From Ancylostoma caninum (Eukaryota; Nematoda; Chromadorea; Rhabditida; Ancylostomatidae), in the NCBI GenBank assembly GCA_037903475.1, contig JBAJFG010000172.1, forward strand, positions 744,001 to 808,000: a stretch of 64,000 bases of DNA, in the 5' to 3' direction. A program made the translations under genes and the position numbers. Under the pieces are notes generated by a model. That model was not told where the DNA came from, did not search any database, and saw only the letters and a list, made by a program, of their open reading frames with translations. Below are positions 46,237-58,700 of the stretch, in pieces (positions within the stretch are counted from its first letter, which is position 1; each line of letters opens with the position of its first letter).

Positions 46237-47202
46237 GAATCCTTCCTCGTGAAGAAAATTTTCAAAAACAGCGAGAAAAGTGGGGGATCGGGTGAGCGGC
46301 TGTTTCGACTCACAGCGCAGTGACTTTCCCAAGAGTGGACCTCATTTCCTGCGTGGAGAATGCGGAAGGGCGCGAGCTGTCGCCTCGCGAAAAAGTATAG
46401 ACATAGTCATAGAGAAAGTAAATCGCTATCGTTTCAACTATAACTGCTTCTTCTGTGAGCTATTCATCGCCATTTAGAGGACAAGGAGGTGAACTTTAAT
46501 ATTTTGATAAACCTTTGGAGAAAATTTAACTAATTCTTACCGTGTCTGCCATGGTGACCCCTAATGTGTCTTTTGTGATGACGTCTGAAGTATCTCGCAG
46601 CAAACGTCATAACTGCAAACTCCTGAAAATACTTCGAGCCGTTTACCTCAATCGTAGCAAAATGCAACAATTTTTTTGGAAATAATCTACCTTCGGTTTT
46701 TCCATTTTCAAAGCATGAATTTTATCTCTCATTTCAGCATGAGTCTGATTCTCGTTGTCAAGAATATCCGTGAACTTCTTGTGAAATGCAGGTAGCTCGG
46801 CTAGTAACGCATCTACGTTCTTTTTCACTTCCTCCTTGTGTTTTTTCACGCTTTCTTCAAACGCTTTCACTTGTTCCTAAAATAGCAAACTAGGAAAGAG
46901 TGCTCCAGCTCCCCTAGAACATCCATCACAGCGATCACACAGAGTTTTCTCCTAACCTCAACTTTGAACTTTTTGGCCCATTCTAGAATCTCAGCTTTCT
47001 GTTGAGCAATGGTTGAAGTGTGATTCTTCAGGATGTCATAGTACTCCTTCTTGCCTTCTTTGGAGACGTTCTTAAGGAAAGGAGGAGCGTAGTGTCTGTG
47101 ATGCTCGTGATGACCGTGATGTCCATGATGCCAATCGTGGTCGTGATAAGCGCTGCATAGAGTTACGCCAAAAAATACCACCGCGATTAGGATGTAGTTC
47201 AT
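46233..47202 (-). CDS. SXP/RAL-2 (DUF148) secreted protein F, His-rich
   Basis: Exons 47202-46957, 46876-46691, 46622-46541 and 46348-46233 (phases 0, 0, 1) give 209 residues. The ATG is directly behind a TTTCAG acceptor. A signal peptide (MNYILIAVVFFGVTLCSA) is followed by a His-rich stretch at residues 19-38 with 11 His. The SXP domain follows: PPFLKNVSKEGKKEYY, QQKAEILEWAKKFKVE, LLAELPAFHKKFTDI with NENQTH. Exon 3 is basic and His/Arg-rich (RYFRRHHKRH, RGHHGRH). Clustered His could bind metal; that is inference from composition. Exon 4 is in frame and its acceptor is conserved in the truncated copy at 18 kb, but its sequence is not family-like, so the C-terminus is the least certain part. 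Confidence 0.8.
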
Positions 47203-47267
47203 TCTGAAAGGGAATGGGTATAGTACTCACTGCAATTCACAAACATTAGCAGCAGGATTTGCGGATG

Positions 47268-47275
47268 TTTATAAA
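47268..47275 (-). promoter_or_regulatory. TATA box of gene F
   Basis: TTTATAAA, palindromic, 66 bp upstream of the ATG. Confidence 0.4.
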
Positions 47276-47289
47276 GACTAGAGCGGGGT

Positions 47290-50200
47290 TTTACATAAGC
47301 AGCAAGCTACATCTACTTTGTATTACTTGCCCCCAACGACGAGTCAGCTGGGCAAAAATTGCCTGTTTCAGCCGGAAATTTCGTCGGCCCCGGTTACGCA
47401 GAGAAGTCACAGCCTTATCGAGAACTTTAGTAGTTTTACAAAAGCATTCTATAGAATATATAATAATTTTTATATCAACTTTTTTTCAGACCTTCTTTCG
47501 TATATTAATTGATTAATGTCAGCTCCTGCTTAGTCGAAATTATTTAAACTTTTTCATTCTAGGGACCCTGTCAGTTCTGGTCCACGTTTTAGTGGGAACC
47601 CTGCGAATTTCTCTTATGCCTCCCCCATCTTTCCCTCCCCTCGGCCCTCTCGTCTTCACAGACCGCCACCGCTTCCATATTTGCTATTCCTCGGGCCTAA
47701 CAGTAATAGTCTATCACCATGATGAGGACTGGACCGGGCAGGCAGTATAACCATGATTTCTGAGCCTCACAGATCCAATTCACCCTCCCTGAACTCATCA
47801 TTGACGCTGATAGGAGAATCGACGTTCGATACAACCTGATCAACTTCTTTTCTTTAACAAAGTTTTCCTCAACAAGGTTATGCACGAACCAAATTCCATT
47901 TTACGCCTAGAAATGACGGCAAGACAATTTGCTTTCCGGGCTGAACTTTTCATTTTGTCGCTATTGGTGCACTGATCGAATGAGCCAATCACAGTGGAGT
48001 GGTGGCGCCTCATTCCCTTCGCCATGATACACACCAATAATCACTCTGGCATTAGGTTGAATTTATTCGGCTACGAATGAAACTCTCTCCAGCGTTTTGA
48101 TCATTTCCTATCTATAGTTCTCCACAGTTCTTGGAAAAGACGTGAACCACTGCCACGATGTTGGCCCAATCACGAGCAGCAATGGGTCACACCGTCTACG
48201 GTCTACGGTCACCCACTCAAGCGCGCAGCGTCAAGCCATTTGTCCTTTTTGAGCATCAAGGAAAACAACAAAATGTGATTTTCAATATGTACTCAGTCAA
48301 TTGAGCGCATTATTGATCACATTTGATCGAAACTTAGCTCCCTTTTCCGGGAAAGGAGCCGTAACTGCAGTTCTTTTCGTGGAGTCTAGCAGCAGTACTA
48401 CGCGTACGGGTGGTGAGAGTCCGATAATCAACAAGAGTGGATATTACTGTCTGTTCCTGACAAGAATTTGCCAGCTATATAAAAATGTACGTGGTGAAAG
48501 AGACATTTTTTCAAAAATGCTGGAAAAAAACTCTGAACTGAAAAAACCGAGGATGTTCTGCTGGAATGACTCAATTTCTTGAGGAATAGGCAAACACAAA
48601 GTATCATTGACAAAAGGTGATCGAATAAAATCCTCCCGTTCCTGGATGCCCATAATGGAACAGCGCTATTGAAAGGATTTTATGGAGAATTGTAGAATTG
48701 TAATATTTCAAAACTTTCTATATGAGAGCGGAATAAAATGGATATTTGTCCGGGCGACTGGCTGCCTTTTATCAATATAAATGTATTTTCCTGCACTGCT
48801 GTGTAAACGCATGCCTCATGTGGTGGTGAATTGTGGAAGCACTATTGAATGCACCGTTACATCAAAGTACATTCTGTCATATTTGTGCTAGCGGTGCAGG
48901 ATGTTGGTCCTTTTTCCAGTAAAATCCAGATAATCAGCAGAATTGAGATATTCATGGATTCCTGCGGATGTCTAATAGGGAGGTACGTGTGGGACTAAAG
49001 CAAAAGGTGAGAAAATGGCTGCATCTCCCAACTAACTATGCTTTCTACGGGCTGCTCTTGCTCCGCAACCAAGGAAGCATTTTTAGAACCTTCATTTAGA
49101 ACCTTTTTGAAACCTTGTAAACATATGAAATTTAAGAATGGTGAATGGTGTAAAAGAACATAAATATTATAAATGTAGAAACAACAATACGAATACATAT
49201 ATGTACGTGTACACCCCAGACAAACTTTCGGAACTAGAAGCCTGATTTACTGTTGGAGCCCGATTTTCAGAAATTCCGCGGAAATATGACGTCTCGTCGT
49301 TTTTTTTTTCGGAAGTTCCGCGCGAATTCCGAGGAAGTTCTGAGTGGAGACGCAGAGAAAAAAGTAGCTTCGGATCTTTCTTTATTAAAATCGGCTCGGA
49401 TAGGATTTGTGGCTAACCCGTCCAATACTGATGCGAAAAATTGCCTGGTCCGATGCAGTTATTCCTCATACTTATACTTTTACTAATCAGCTCGCTAGAG
49501 GACGTAGGAGCAAGCTTCCGTTCTCTGAACCTCGAGCGGGAAAAAAAAAACAAAAATATTCTCCGACTTTCAAGCGAAAAAAAAACAAAATCGATGGTTT
49601 CGGGCAGAATACTTAGGCCGTTGAACATGCTCTCTGTTAGACTTTAGAAAACGAAATGTCAAAAAAATTGACAAATCGATAGGCAGATAGAAAATTTTGG
49701 GAGTAAAATAGCTTGTGCCGGTCCGGGCATGCGAATTTTGGTCTCTATTGGATAATCATGGTTGGTCAAAGAAGTGAACATAGAGCAAGCAAATTTTAGG
49801 CTTCTAGGGGCAGAAAGTCTCAATTTAAGTGAAACATGGAAACTTTCACGGAAAAAAGTAACAGATTTAGAAAGCTTCTGAAAAATTCTAAAAACCATCG
49901 GAAACTGAATCATCACCTAATGCAGAGGCGATTTCGGGAACGAATTGACCCGATGTCAAAATGAAATGGGGCACAAATGTTGGAGAAGACATGTTCATTG
50001 TTAGTGTTTTATAGTTTCTGTTAATGGTTCCAGTTTTGAGCTGGATACCTATTTGTTGGTTACGCTATAAAAATGCACATAAATAAGCAAATATATGAGT
50101 TGTAATGTATAAAAAATAAGAAGCGACTATGGATATGAAGAGCCGGATAAAAATATGAATACAGATGAGTGAATAAATATAAATCCTCAAGAATATGTTA

Positions 50201-51040
50201 AGACCTATTTTTGTAATGCACATTACAGAACGTTCGGATTAATCAAAGTTTTGATGAACCGTGCTTCGTATCATAATTTTGTCATAGAAATTGCATGGTT
50301 GCAACCAAATACCTATGTTAACGAATAACAAATCCTACAAATCCATGCCATATCTCTAGGAACTAGGTTATGTGACATATGGCGAAGGCCACAAACTGGC
50401 AAATCGCCAAAATGCTGAGTTTCGGAAGGTGAAAGAAAGAATTTCGTTGATGTTCATTCCCTGGAGATATCAATGCATTTATGTAGGAAGCACTATCAGC
50501 ATGAGTCACATGTATTCTACTGAATAGCTTATTTTTAATTCCATCAAGTATTAGCTTCCATCAGCTCACAGCGGGTGTTGTGAACCAGTTCATGTATGCT
50601 ACATAGCTGTGCACACATTCGCTGGTATGAATGACGGATGTTACCGTCACATATATGTAGTAGAGGACAAGAAGGATTACTCATCAGTTTACCTCCCGCT
50701 GAACAAAGTGCACTTGATTCATCAAAACAAGCCACGGTGAAATAACAGGGTGTTGTGAGGCAAGGTTCTCGAAACCCTAGTTAGCTTCTGACAACTAGAG
50801 TGCATATAAAACGGAGTCTTAATTTTTCTAGTACCATAGAATTCCTGGGCATAGCCCAGCGACACGATTTGGACTTTTAGATCTTTAGTTGCACCGGTAA
50901 CGTATTCAAAGGAGGTGTAGCAACCAACAACTTGAATCGTGTAATAATGCTAAGCCATAAATATTAATATTCTTTATTGAAACCAGATAAATTAGTATTA
51001 TGTCACAATCAGATTATATACTCAGCGATTACCCTTGTGG
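47290..51040. other. 3.7-kb intergenic stretch, no gene recognised
   Basis: Only short ORFs. A motif near 47925-47965 (GGGCTGAACTTTTCATT) recurs near 52470-52500, so small dispersed repeats are present. It separates the SXP cluster from the conserved block to the right. Confidence 0.45.
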
Positions 51041-51048
51041 TACGTTAT

Positions 51049-54000
51049 CTACATTAATATACAGTTATCCGGGTTTGATCCTCGCTCCCTCAAAATTCGA
51101 AACTCGCTCTCGTCGCGTTTTACCTAAAAATTTTAATGGCATCGAATGCGTGTTGGTTACTTTACCCTGAACACTTTGAATAGTATACTCCAGGAAGAAA
51201 ACAACGGAAACTCTCCAGTCCTCACTTCATTGTGCAAACGATCTTCTTCTGTCGTTAGCTTCTGCTCTTTTTCTTGAAATTCCTTGACCTCTGCCGACCT
51301 GAAACATTTTTTTAGTTCCGCAGTAGCTGATACCCTGTAGTTTCTAGTGTTGTGCCCACCTCTCTCCTAATTGTTTTTCTATGACAGCTTTAAGGGTAAT
51401 AGTTTGTTGAATATTTTTTTGCAAAGTCTCATTGTCGGAGCGTAGCATCGCTATCAAGTCTGGAAGCGTAGTGTTTGGGACAATTCACAACAATATCTAT
51501 AGTTCTTGTCGAAAAGATAGACGGACTCCGTGACTGCAGAAACGCTGTGGGACCTGGACGACGGATGCGGAAAGAGCATGCTCCAAGTGAGAGGGTCCAC
51601 TAGGTCCCGCCACGATTCTGCAGCCGCAGCGCTACGAAACCGCACGCGCAATCCGTCTATCTTTTTGACAAGGACTGTATGTAGTTGCTCTACTTCACTT
51701 TGTTGGCAGCCGTGATTCCGATTTGCTCTTCCTGGAACTACTCTAGGAAAAAAAACTTTAGCAGGGCCCGGGGGGGGGGGGGGTGGAGGTGGAATTCTGT
51801 CTTAGCGTGTTTTATTCTTTTAACATTATGCTTTACTGTATGTTTTTTTTTAATCATAGAGGAATCAGAAATCAATCATCTCCGACTCTCATACCAGTTT
51901 TTATATCTGAAATCCGTCCCATAAAGTGGCGCCGAGCACAGTTCCTCTTCCCACACCCCGCCCTTCTCCCTTACATTCAACTACGCCCGTCTGTGACTAC
52001 AAAATTCCTTGTTGAAACCACTTGATATGTAATTTTTTAGGGCCTTCGAGGAAATTTTATACACGAAATGCCAGGATACTGTACTAAATCCCACTCTTAT
52101 GACCTTCTGGGGCAGAAGGAGCGGACCAGTCCCATCTCGTCATTATTTGCTTAGGTTTTTTTTCTTAGAGTTCACCAAGTTTACCTAATCTGAAGGCAAA
52201 ATGGCTCATCAGTCCTTTCTTCTCACCCTCTTCATTCTCATTTCCTCATCATCCTCACCAATCCTCACCTATGGCACTTTCAAGTTTGTTCGTAATATCC
52301 GTAAATTCAACATGATAGAAATTTCAGTCTAGTGAGCAGCCAGTGTTACCATAATTCCTAAGCATAATGGGTCCAAACTACCTTCTTTAGACTCAACGTG
52401 GGTGGAACGTTTGACGGACCCTTAGAACAGATTTTATTTTACGCCAGGAAATTACAGGTAAAGCCATCTGCTAATCAGACTGAACTTTTCATTCCAGCAC
52501 ATCCCTCTCTCGCTCCACTGGCAACCCCTAGGAGCGGTATTAGGTTCTGACGATAATCTACCTTCTAATTCTTTAACTCTAGCGGATCCTCTCGAAGTGC
52601 TGGCGTTCAGAAGTTGAACAACGGAAATAGAGTCCTTCTGAAAACACGGACCTTTCACCTTCTATGGGCGATGTACTAGATTACTCACCCTCATTATACA
52701 CAGAAAAAAATTAAATTATGGCTGTTAACATAATACTCACAGCGTTTTCCGGATCAGCAAGATTAAGAGCATGCTCAAGGTTCATCAATGTGGTGCCCAA
52801 CTCGATCCATTTCGTTTCGACCACCCCTGGTTCTTCTGTCTTAGGGTCATCCCATATCTGTAGATAGTTTCGCAATAATTATCGTGAGTGTTGAAAATTT
52901 TTGTACTATTCCTGTTTTGTGCAATCACACACTAATCGCGGTTATTTGGTCCCTACTGTTCGTTTAGAAGCACCGTAGAAGGAAGCGTTTATACTCAGTT
53001 GCTGCGCGACAACGAGTAGGGTGTGATATTGCGGGCATTCCGCAATAAAACCCTCTCGTCGGATTTTCGCAGCAGGGTACGGGAATTCCAGCAGAAGAAG
53101 AGCACCAGAACCGGCACGTTCGTTTCCTACCCAGTATCTGAGAAGGAAGAAAGGACAGCTTGGACACTAATAACTCCGGGCGCCTATCCTGGTAGAGGCG
53201 GCTAAAGCTGGCTGAGAGACGGGTTTTCATTATAAAATTTAGTAAACATACAGTCTTCCAGTCGTCCTTCTTTTCTATCAGAGTAGCTTGTAGAACAAGC
53301 TTATGCTGAGGGTTATATCGATTCCCAACAAGTTCTATTTTTACCTGAAATTGCAAGTAAGTGATTAAATTGTTTTATACCCGATAGTGACTTCACAACT
53401 CTTTAGTGAGCAAAATTCTCTCACCGGAACAGGTTTCTCATCTTCTAAAATACCACAATTTGGATTGACGATATATCTTGTAGGTGCATTTGTCTGAACA
53501 CCATTTTTTTCCTAGGTCTAAGTCATGCAGACCTTATCCAAATGGTAAGGTATACAAGAACTTTTGTTTAAAAGCACCGTCCCAGCCCAGAATCATTCTT
53601 GAAACTTCCACGTGAAAAGATTCTCCAGTAGCTGCTGATCACAATGGTATACACGATTCCATGAAAACTACCGGAAGAACCCGCTTTCAAGCCCCATTTT
53701 TGAGGAGCATGTGGGCGGAGCAATTTCGAAATACACGCATGGAGCGCAGTTGCTATTCTGATAGGGAGCAGATGAGGGAATCTCACGGAAGCTACCAATT
53801 TCCTCGGAAGGTATTTAGAAAGTGCCTCAGCGCCGCCTCTCGGCTCCGCCCACAATCTCCTCAGGCAGTGGGGCTTGAAAACGGGATTTTCCGGTTGTTT
53901 TGCACGAAATGACATATACCACTGTGATGAGCAACTCTCGTAGATTCTTTTCAGAAGAAAATCTCGTAAGAAAAACGGTCCTCTGGTGGGACGGTGCCTT

Positions 54001-54127
54001 TAACCCTAAGCTCCATGGATGAACATACTTGAAATCGATAAGAAACTAATCCAACTTTCGGCGCTCGACTAATATTGATAACCTGTGAGGCGTTCTTCGT
54101 CTGTTCAACGTCAAACACGAGTAGAGT
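51049..54127 (-). CDS. MSP/VAP-like domain protein with C-terminal coiled coil (5' exon not found)
   Basis: Eight minus exons (54127-54029, 53493-53425, 53344-53252, 52857-52741, 52637-52562, 51459-51360, 51298-51226, 51123-51049) join with matching phases into 233 residues. Residues 1-125 resemble a major-sperm-protein domain: LLVFDVEQTKNASQVINI, YRFQTNAPTRYIVNPNCGIL, then VKIELVGNRYNPQHKLVLQA, a D/E-rich loop with IWDDP and a C-terminal strand. P-N-C-G corresponds to the P-x-x-G turn of VAP-type MSP domains. Residues 150-220 are heptad-like and charged (LRSDNETLQKNIQQT, AEVKEFQEKEQKLTTEED), a probable coiled coil. No transmembrane segment is seen, unlike VAP. The first exon with the ATG, needing phase 0 and about 10 residues, was not located upstream of 54127. 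MSP-domain proteins act as cytoskeletal or lipid-contact adaptors; which applies here is open. Confidence 0.75.
51500..51677. mobile_element. MITE family 2, copy a (178 bp, in MSP gene intron)
   Basis: Right end read inverted: CAGTCCTTGTCAAAAAGATA then GACGGATT. The left end is the same with three changes. TA flanks both sides (51498-51499, 51678-51679). It shares length and centre (GGATGCGGA, AGCATGCTCCA) with 60228-60405. Confidence 0.75.
53663..53902. mobile_element. MITE-like inverted-repeat element in MSP gene intron
   Basis: Ends of about 60 bp are inverted repeats: AAAACTACCGGAAGAACCCG and, inverted, AAAACAACCGGAAAATCCCG. Both continue TTTCAAGCCCCA and later TGTGGGCGGAGC. No clear target duplication was seen. 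Confidence 0.6.
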
Positions 54128-55732
54128 CTACAAAACGGAAACTACAACGGTATGCTAGTATTCATTCCATTATTTCTAGCTTTCCTGGGAAGAAAAATAA
54201 CGGTAGTGTAGATGCAAAGTGCAGTCAGACAGCATGAAACACGGCCCTTCCACTCCTTCCAGTTCACCCCCCCCCTCAGCTGCCAGCCTACCGAAGTGAA
54301 AAGTCCAGACCGGTTAGCAAAGGGTCTTGCTGTAATTTCCAATCCTAAGATAAGATATGGTCCACATACAACAACACCGACGACAATCAACTAAGTCATC
54401 AGGGCCTATCGAACCTCGAGCCACCCCTATCGGTTCAATTTCTACCCTAGAGGGAGTGGCATGGAACGACTACGCTTGGATATTACGGTAAGATCGGTTG
54501 CTAACCGGTCTGAACTTTTGATCCTGTGCCAACCTAGCAGTGATGGATGTCATGAAAATGAGTCAGCGTCATTGCCTGGTGGGCACGGCATTTTGATGAC
54601 TATAGTTGAACTATTTTTTGTGCTATTACATTACGACATTACCCACATCATACAGAAACCAACCTGATCCAGAAACACTATCGGAAGCGATGTTGCATTT
54701 GTCTCCCCTGACCCTGCTGTGTTCAGCCGAACACCAGCCAACATTGTGGAACACGCTAAAATGAAACTTTCTGCTGCTGAATTTGATCTTCTTTGTTTTG
54801 CATTTTATATCACTGCTGAATTCGATCTTCTTTGTTTTGCATTTTATATCAATTTCATACCTTCTTATCACAGCGAAAAAGTGATTGAGCAAAATCGTAG
54901 CCCGACAGAGCCACATCTTGTCCGACCAGTCGTTACACTGGGCTACGGTTTGAACCCAGCCTCAGTCGGCGTCTGATCGGCGCTCATTTACTTACCGGCT
55001 AACGTATATGGACACTTTCCACCCATACGCACATCAGCGTCACGCCCTTTTGCTTCTTCAGCCTAGGGTAAAACAGTCTAAGCTGTGTCTCGAAGTGCCC
55101 TCAACCTTTTCAGCACCTTACTGACCACCTTAGGGCGGTACTGAACTGTTCCCTGAAGAGGGCCAGAAACGAGTTTTCTTCTCTCTTAACATACAGCCGG
55201 CGATTCAGATGCCAGATGCGAGGCGTGTCCAGTGGGAGCACGTCTTCAATCAGCTGAGCACGATTTGAGCCAAATCCTCATCTGAAGCATTCCTTGACGC
55301 TGTCCTAGCTCGTCTCATGAGTCTGAGCCATTATATTACAGAGCAATTTATAATATATGCGTGCTTTCATGGTGAGCATGTACTCATATGCGATGATAAG
55401 ATAGGCCCGGTCGCAGCCTTCACACAGCTCAGACGCAGGTGAGACGCAGCAGTTTGCGGCCTTCGTGTTGACCGATTCTTACTAAAAATTCCTTACAAAT
55501 GTATACATGCGCCTGACGCGAGGCTAACGCACGCATCAATTAATAATTGCCGTTATCGGAAGACAAACAATGAGCGCTTTTGAAAACAATGATGGAGGAG
55601 GTTTCATTTCTCTGCCCACTTCCATAGAAGAAAGCCGACCATGGGGGTCCGTCCACGCCCTACTTGGGACAAGCCGTTCTCAATACAAAGAACCTTACCT
55701 ACTAAGAAGCTAATACAGACCTTGATTTCTAG
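54128..55732. other. Spacer between divergent MSP and kinase genes
   Basis: Should contain the missing first exons of both genes. A 25-30 bp direct repeat (TGAATTTGATCTTCTTTG type) occurs at about 54778-54850. A short ORF from ATG 55571 precedes the first recognised kinase exon but offers no phase-compatible donor. Confidence 0.4.
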
Positions 55733-58700
55733 AAAAAGAAGAAAAAGAAGAATAAGCCTACATCAGAGTCGAGGGATTCGAAAGAATCAGGAGCTGATGA
55801 TGTGATTCACTACATACTGCAATGATATGTGCTGTAGTTAAGTTCCATTCGTTGTAGTCGTCGCAGTCCGAATCCGATTCCGTATCAGTATCTGAGAAGA
55901 CGAAAACCGAGGTGTTACCCGTTGCTGCGAAGAAACCGGTAAGCCATTTGGAGGCAGCTCCTAGTGGAGAATCGCTTAGCAAAGCGATTTCAGGTCATGC
56001 CTGGAGCGATAACAAAGGCTCGACGCCATCCTCCATGGTATAATGTGAGAATTCTGGAGGAAGAGAGGCCAGATTTACTGGGGCCTGACGGAAAACTGAA
56101 CTTGGAGGTGAGGCAGGCTGAAAATGGCAGGCGAGGAGCGATGAACAACCAGTTACTTCTGGAAAATCTAGGAGTGAACCAGGGCGAAATGATAAGTTCA
56201 GATAGTGACAATGATTCTTACCGTAGTTCATCTCTCTGTCTTTCCTAAAAAAAGCCTAGCGGTAGTGCTCACGTGTTTCTGAAGCTGCTTACTTTCCGTT
56301 ACTGCTTCCTAACCATGAAAAGTACTGGCTATGTCTGAGATTTAGTACTACAAAGACACCTATCATAGAAGGAAGACGCGGCCCTCATGGATTTGTTCAT
56401 AAGAGACAAAAGTGACCTACATACTGGCGATCTCATCATTACGGATGACAAGTAATTACTGTCCTTACAGCAACTAATGATTGTACTTTCGTCATTAATA
56501 ACCCCTATTCCAGCCTCGACGAAGAGGATCGCCATTTCAATCGTTACGAAGTTCAATTAAAATACAATGAGGGACGATACACAGCGCTATATCTAATCTC
56601 GAAGCAAGTTTGCGCAAAGTAAGTATCTCTATGCAGGAGGAGTGGCCTTTGCTCGCGTGCTATTGGGGTGGGGGCGTGGCCACTGACATGCTATTGGACA
56701 AGACCTGCATTCGAAAACAAGGTCAATTTTTCAGCAACGAATTGGAGGAAAAGAATGTACTATATGCTATGAAAACAAGTATCAGGCCAAATAGTGCCAA
56801 TATTGTATTAAGAATGAAGGTGAGACCGAGGCAGACAACAATTTCCAGGAGAAATTTCTCGAGAACGTGAACATTTACGTTAATGGTAGAGATTTTCAGC
56901 GTGAATTACGGATATTAAACGAATTGAAAAAGGCTAAATGTCCATATTCTCCCATCCCTTTAGATAGCGGACGTGTTGCCGACTTACCATTCATAGGTAT
57001 TTTTTCGAATCTGGTATTTTTGGTTACTACTGGGCGAGAACTGGTCCCCAAGGAAATTTTAAACCTCAATTCACTGTTCTTGCTCCTTTGTTAAATGCTA
57101 GAGATCCTGTTGAAACGATAAACACAAGGAAATAGCTGCACAATGTGGCGGCACAGAATTTTGCGCGGTTGGAACCTAGCACTAACTGTGGGGACCAGTT
57201 CTCGTCTACAGGTTTCTTCGTGATCTAGCGAGATTCGTACTTGTTATTTCCAGTAATGAATTTACTTGATCGAAATCTGGAAAAATTACGAGAGCAGACC
57301 GGCTCTTTCAAGCCAGCTACAGTATTTTACATCGCAATGGAAACGATGGCCGCGCTGGCGGTGGGACAAGATACATTATTGATTTTTAACAGGATTTCGT
57401 AATATCACAATCCTAATGGTTGTGTTTAGTTCCTGCATTCGCACAAATACATTCATCGTGACGTGAAACTTACTAATATTTGCATTGGCGCCAATCAAGC
57501 TATTGCTAGGATATACCTTATTGACTACGGTGACACGGTGAAAAGCGGCAAGAAAATACGGTAAGGGGCGGTGCCAAGAGGCATACCAACCAATCGTGGG
57601 CGAGCCGCCTTGGACGCGGATCAAGCTTCTTTGGACGTTCAGATATGGTACGCCAGATGCATTTACGCTCCCATTCTGGAGTTTGGATGCTCACAAGAGG
57701 GGAGCGGCTCGACAACGAGGCGATGCCGAGTCGTGGTTCTATATGGTGGCTGAGTTGTAGGTTACTTCATGTTGAGACACAACTCCGGGCTAAGAAATTA
57801 ATCACCTATCTAGATTGGCGCCAGGATGTCTTCCTTGGTATAGGATGAACGCCGAAGCGGATGTCTATGCTGCTAAACAGAGGTTATGGTCAGAAGGTAC
57901 GGCTTTTACTATGTGTGCTGTCTGCGGACCTAGCTATTCCATGTCATGCGAGAAATGTTCCCCGACCCGGTCGTATCCGCCGCATTACTATCGCAGTCCG
58001 TATTCTCCTAAATTAGTGTCACTGGTATTTCCATCAATCAACCAATCAGAGTAGTGGGCGGCGTGATGGGAAAGCCACGCCCCAAATCTCGCCGTCTGCG
58101 CTCTCATCTGTTCCATCGCTTGCCTCACAGTTGCGAACGGAGTGGCATAATCATTCAATCCATGTAATCCAACGCAACCTGGGGAGCGCTATCCAAAGCC
58201 AAATTACTGAAATGAGAAGTGGCTTCGAGAGCACTTGGAGAGAACTCCGAACGACCGTGTGCAAGGGGTGAGACGGCGGCGCGGTGTGGCAATCGGGTTT
58301 TCTCCTGCTGGCAGATGCAGACAACCAGAGCTAGCATACAGAGTCCCTGTGTCTCTGCAGCGCCGCGAGAGCCGCGCCGCGGTCCCGCCCCTTGCACACG
58401 GCCGTTTAGAGTTTCCTGTATTTTTTTTTTGAATTTGAATTACACAGGACCAAATCTCACTGATAGTCCACACGTGCACCTGCTTCAAGAGCTGATACGG
58501 GCCTCTAGCACCACTTTTGATCACGAAACAGCGAAAATGATTGTTAGAGATGGACTCGACATCAACCGCACCGGGTACGCCTTATGGTTACATAAAGTTA
58601 CTAGAACTCGATAAGATTCAAGTAATTTTTCAGTCCTCTAACACTCGAATGGGCTCCACCAGCCGTGAAGCTCAATTTCCCGCAAATTCAACAGAATTCC

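Noticed and set aside
55571..55717. 48-codon ORF starting MSAFENNDGGG as first exon of the kinase gene
   Set aside because: No phase-0 donor joins it to the exon at 55733 and no trans-splice acceptor precedes the ATG. It remains a possibility only.
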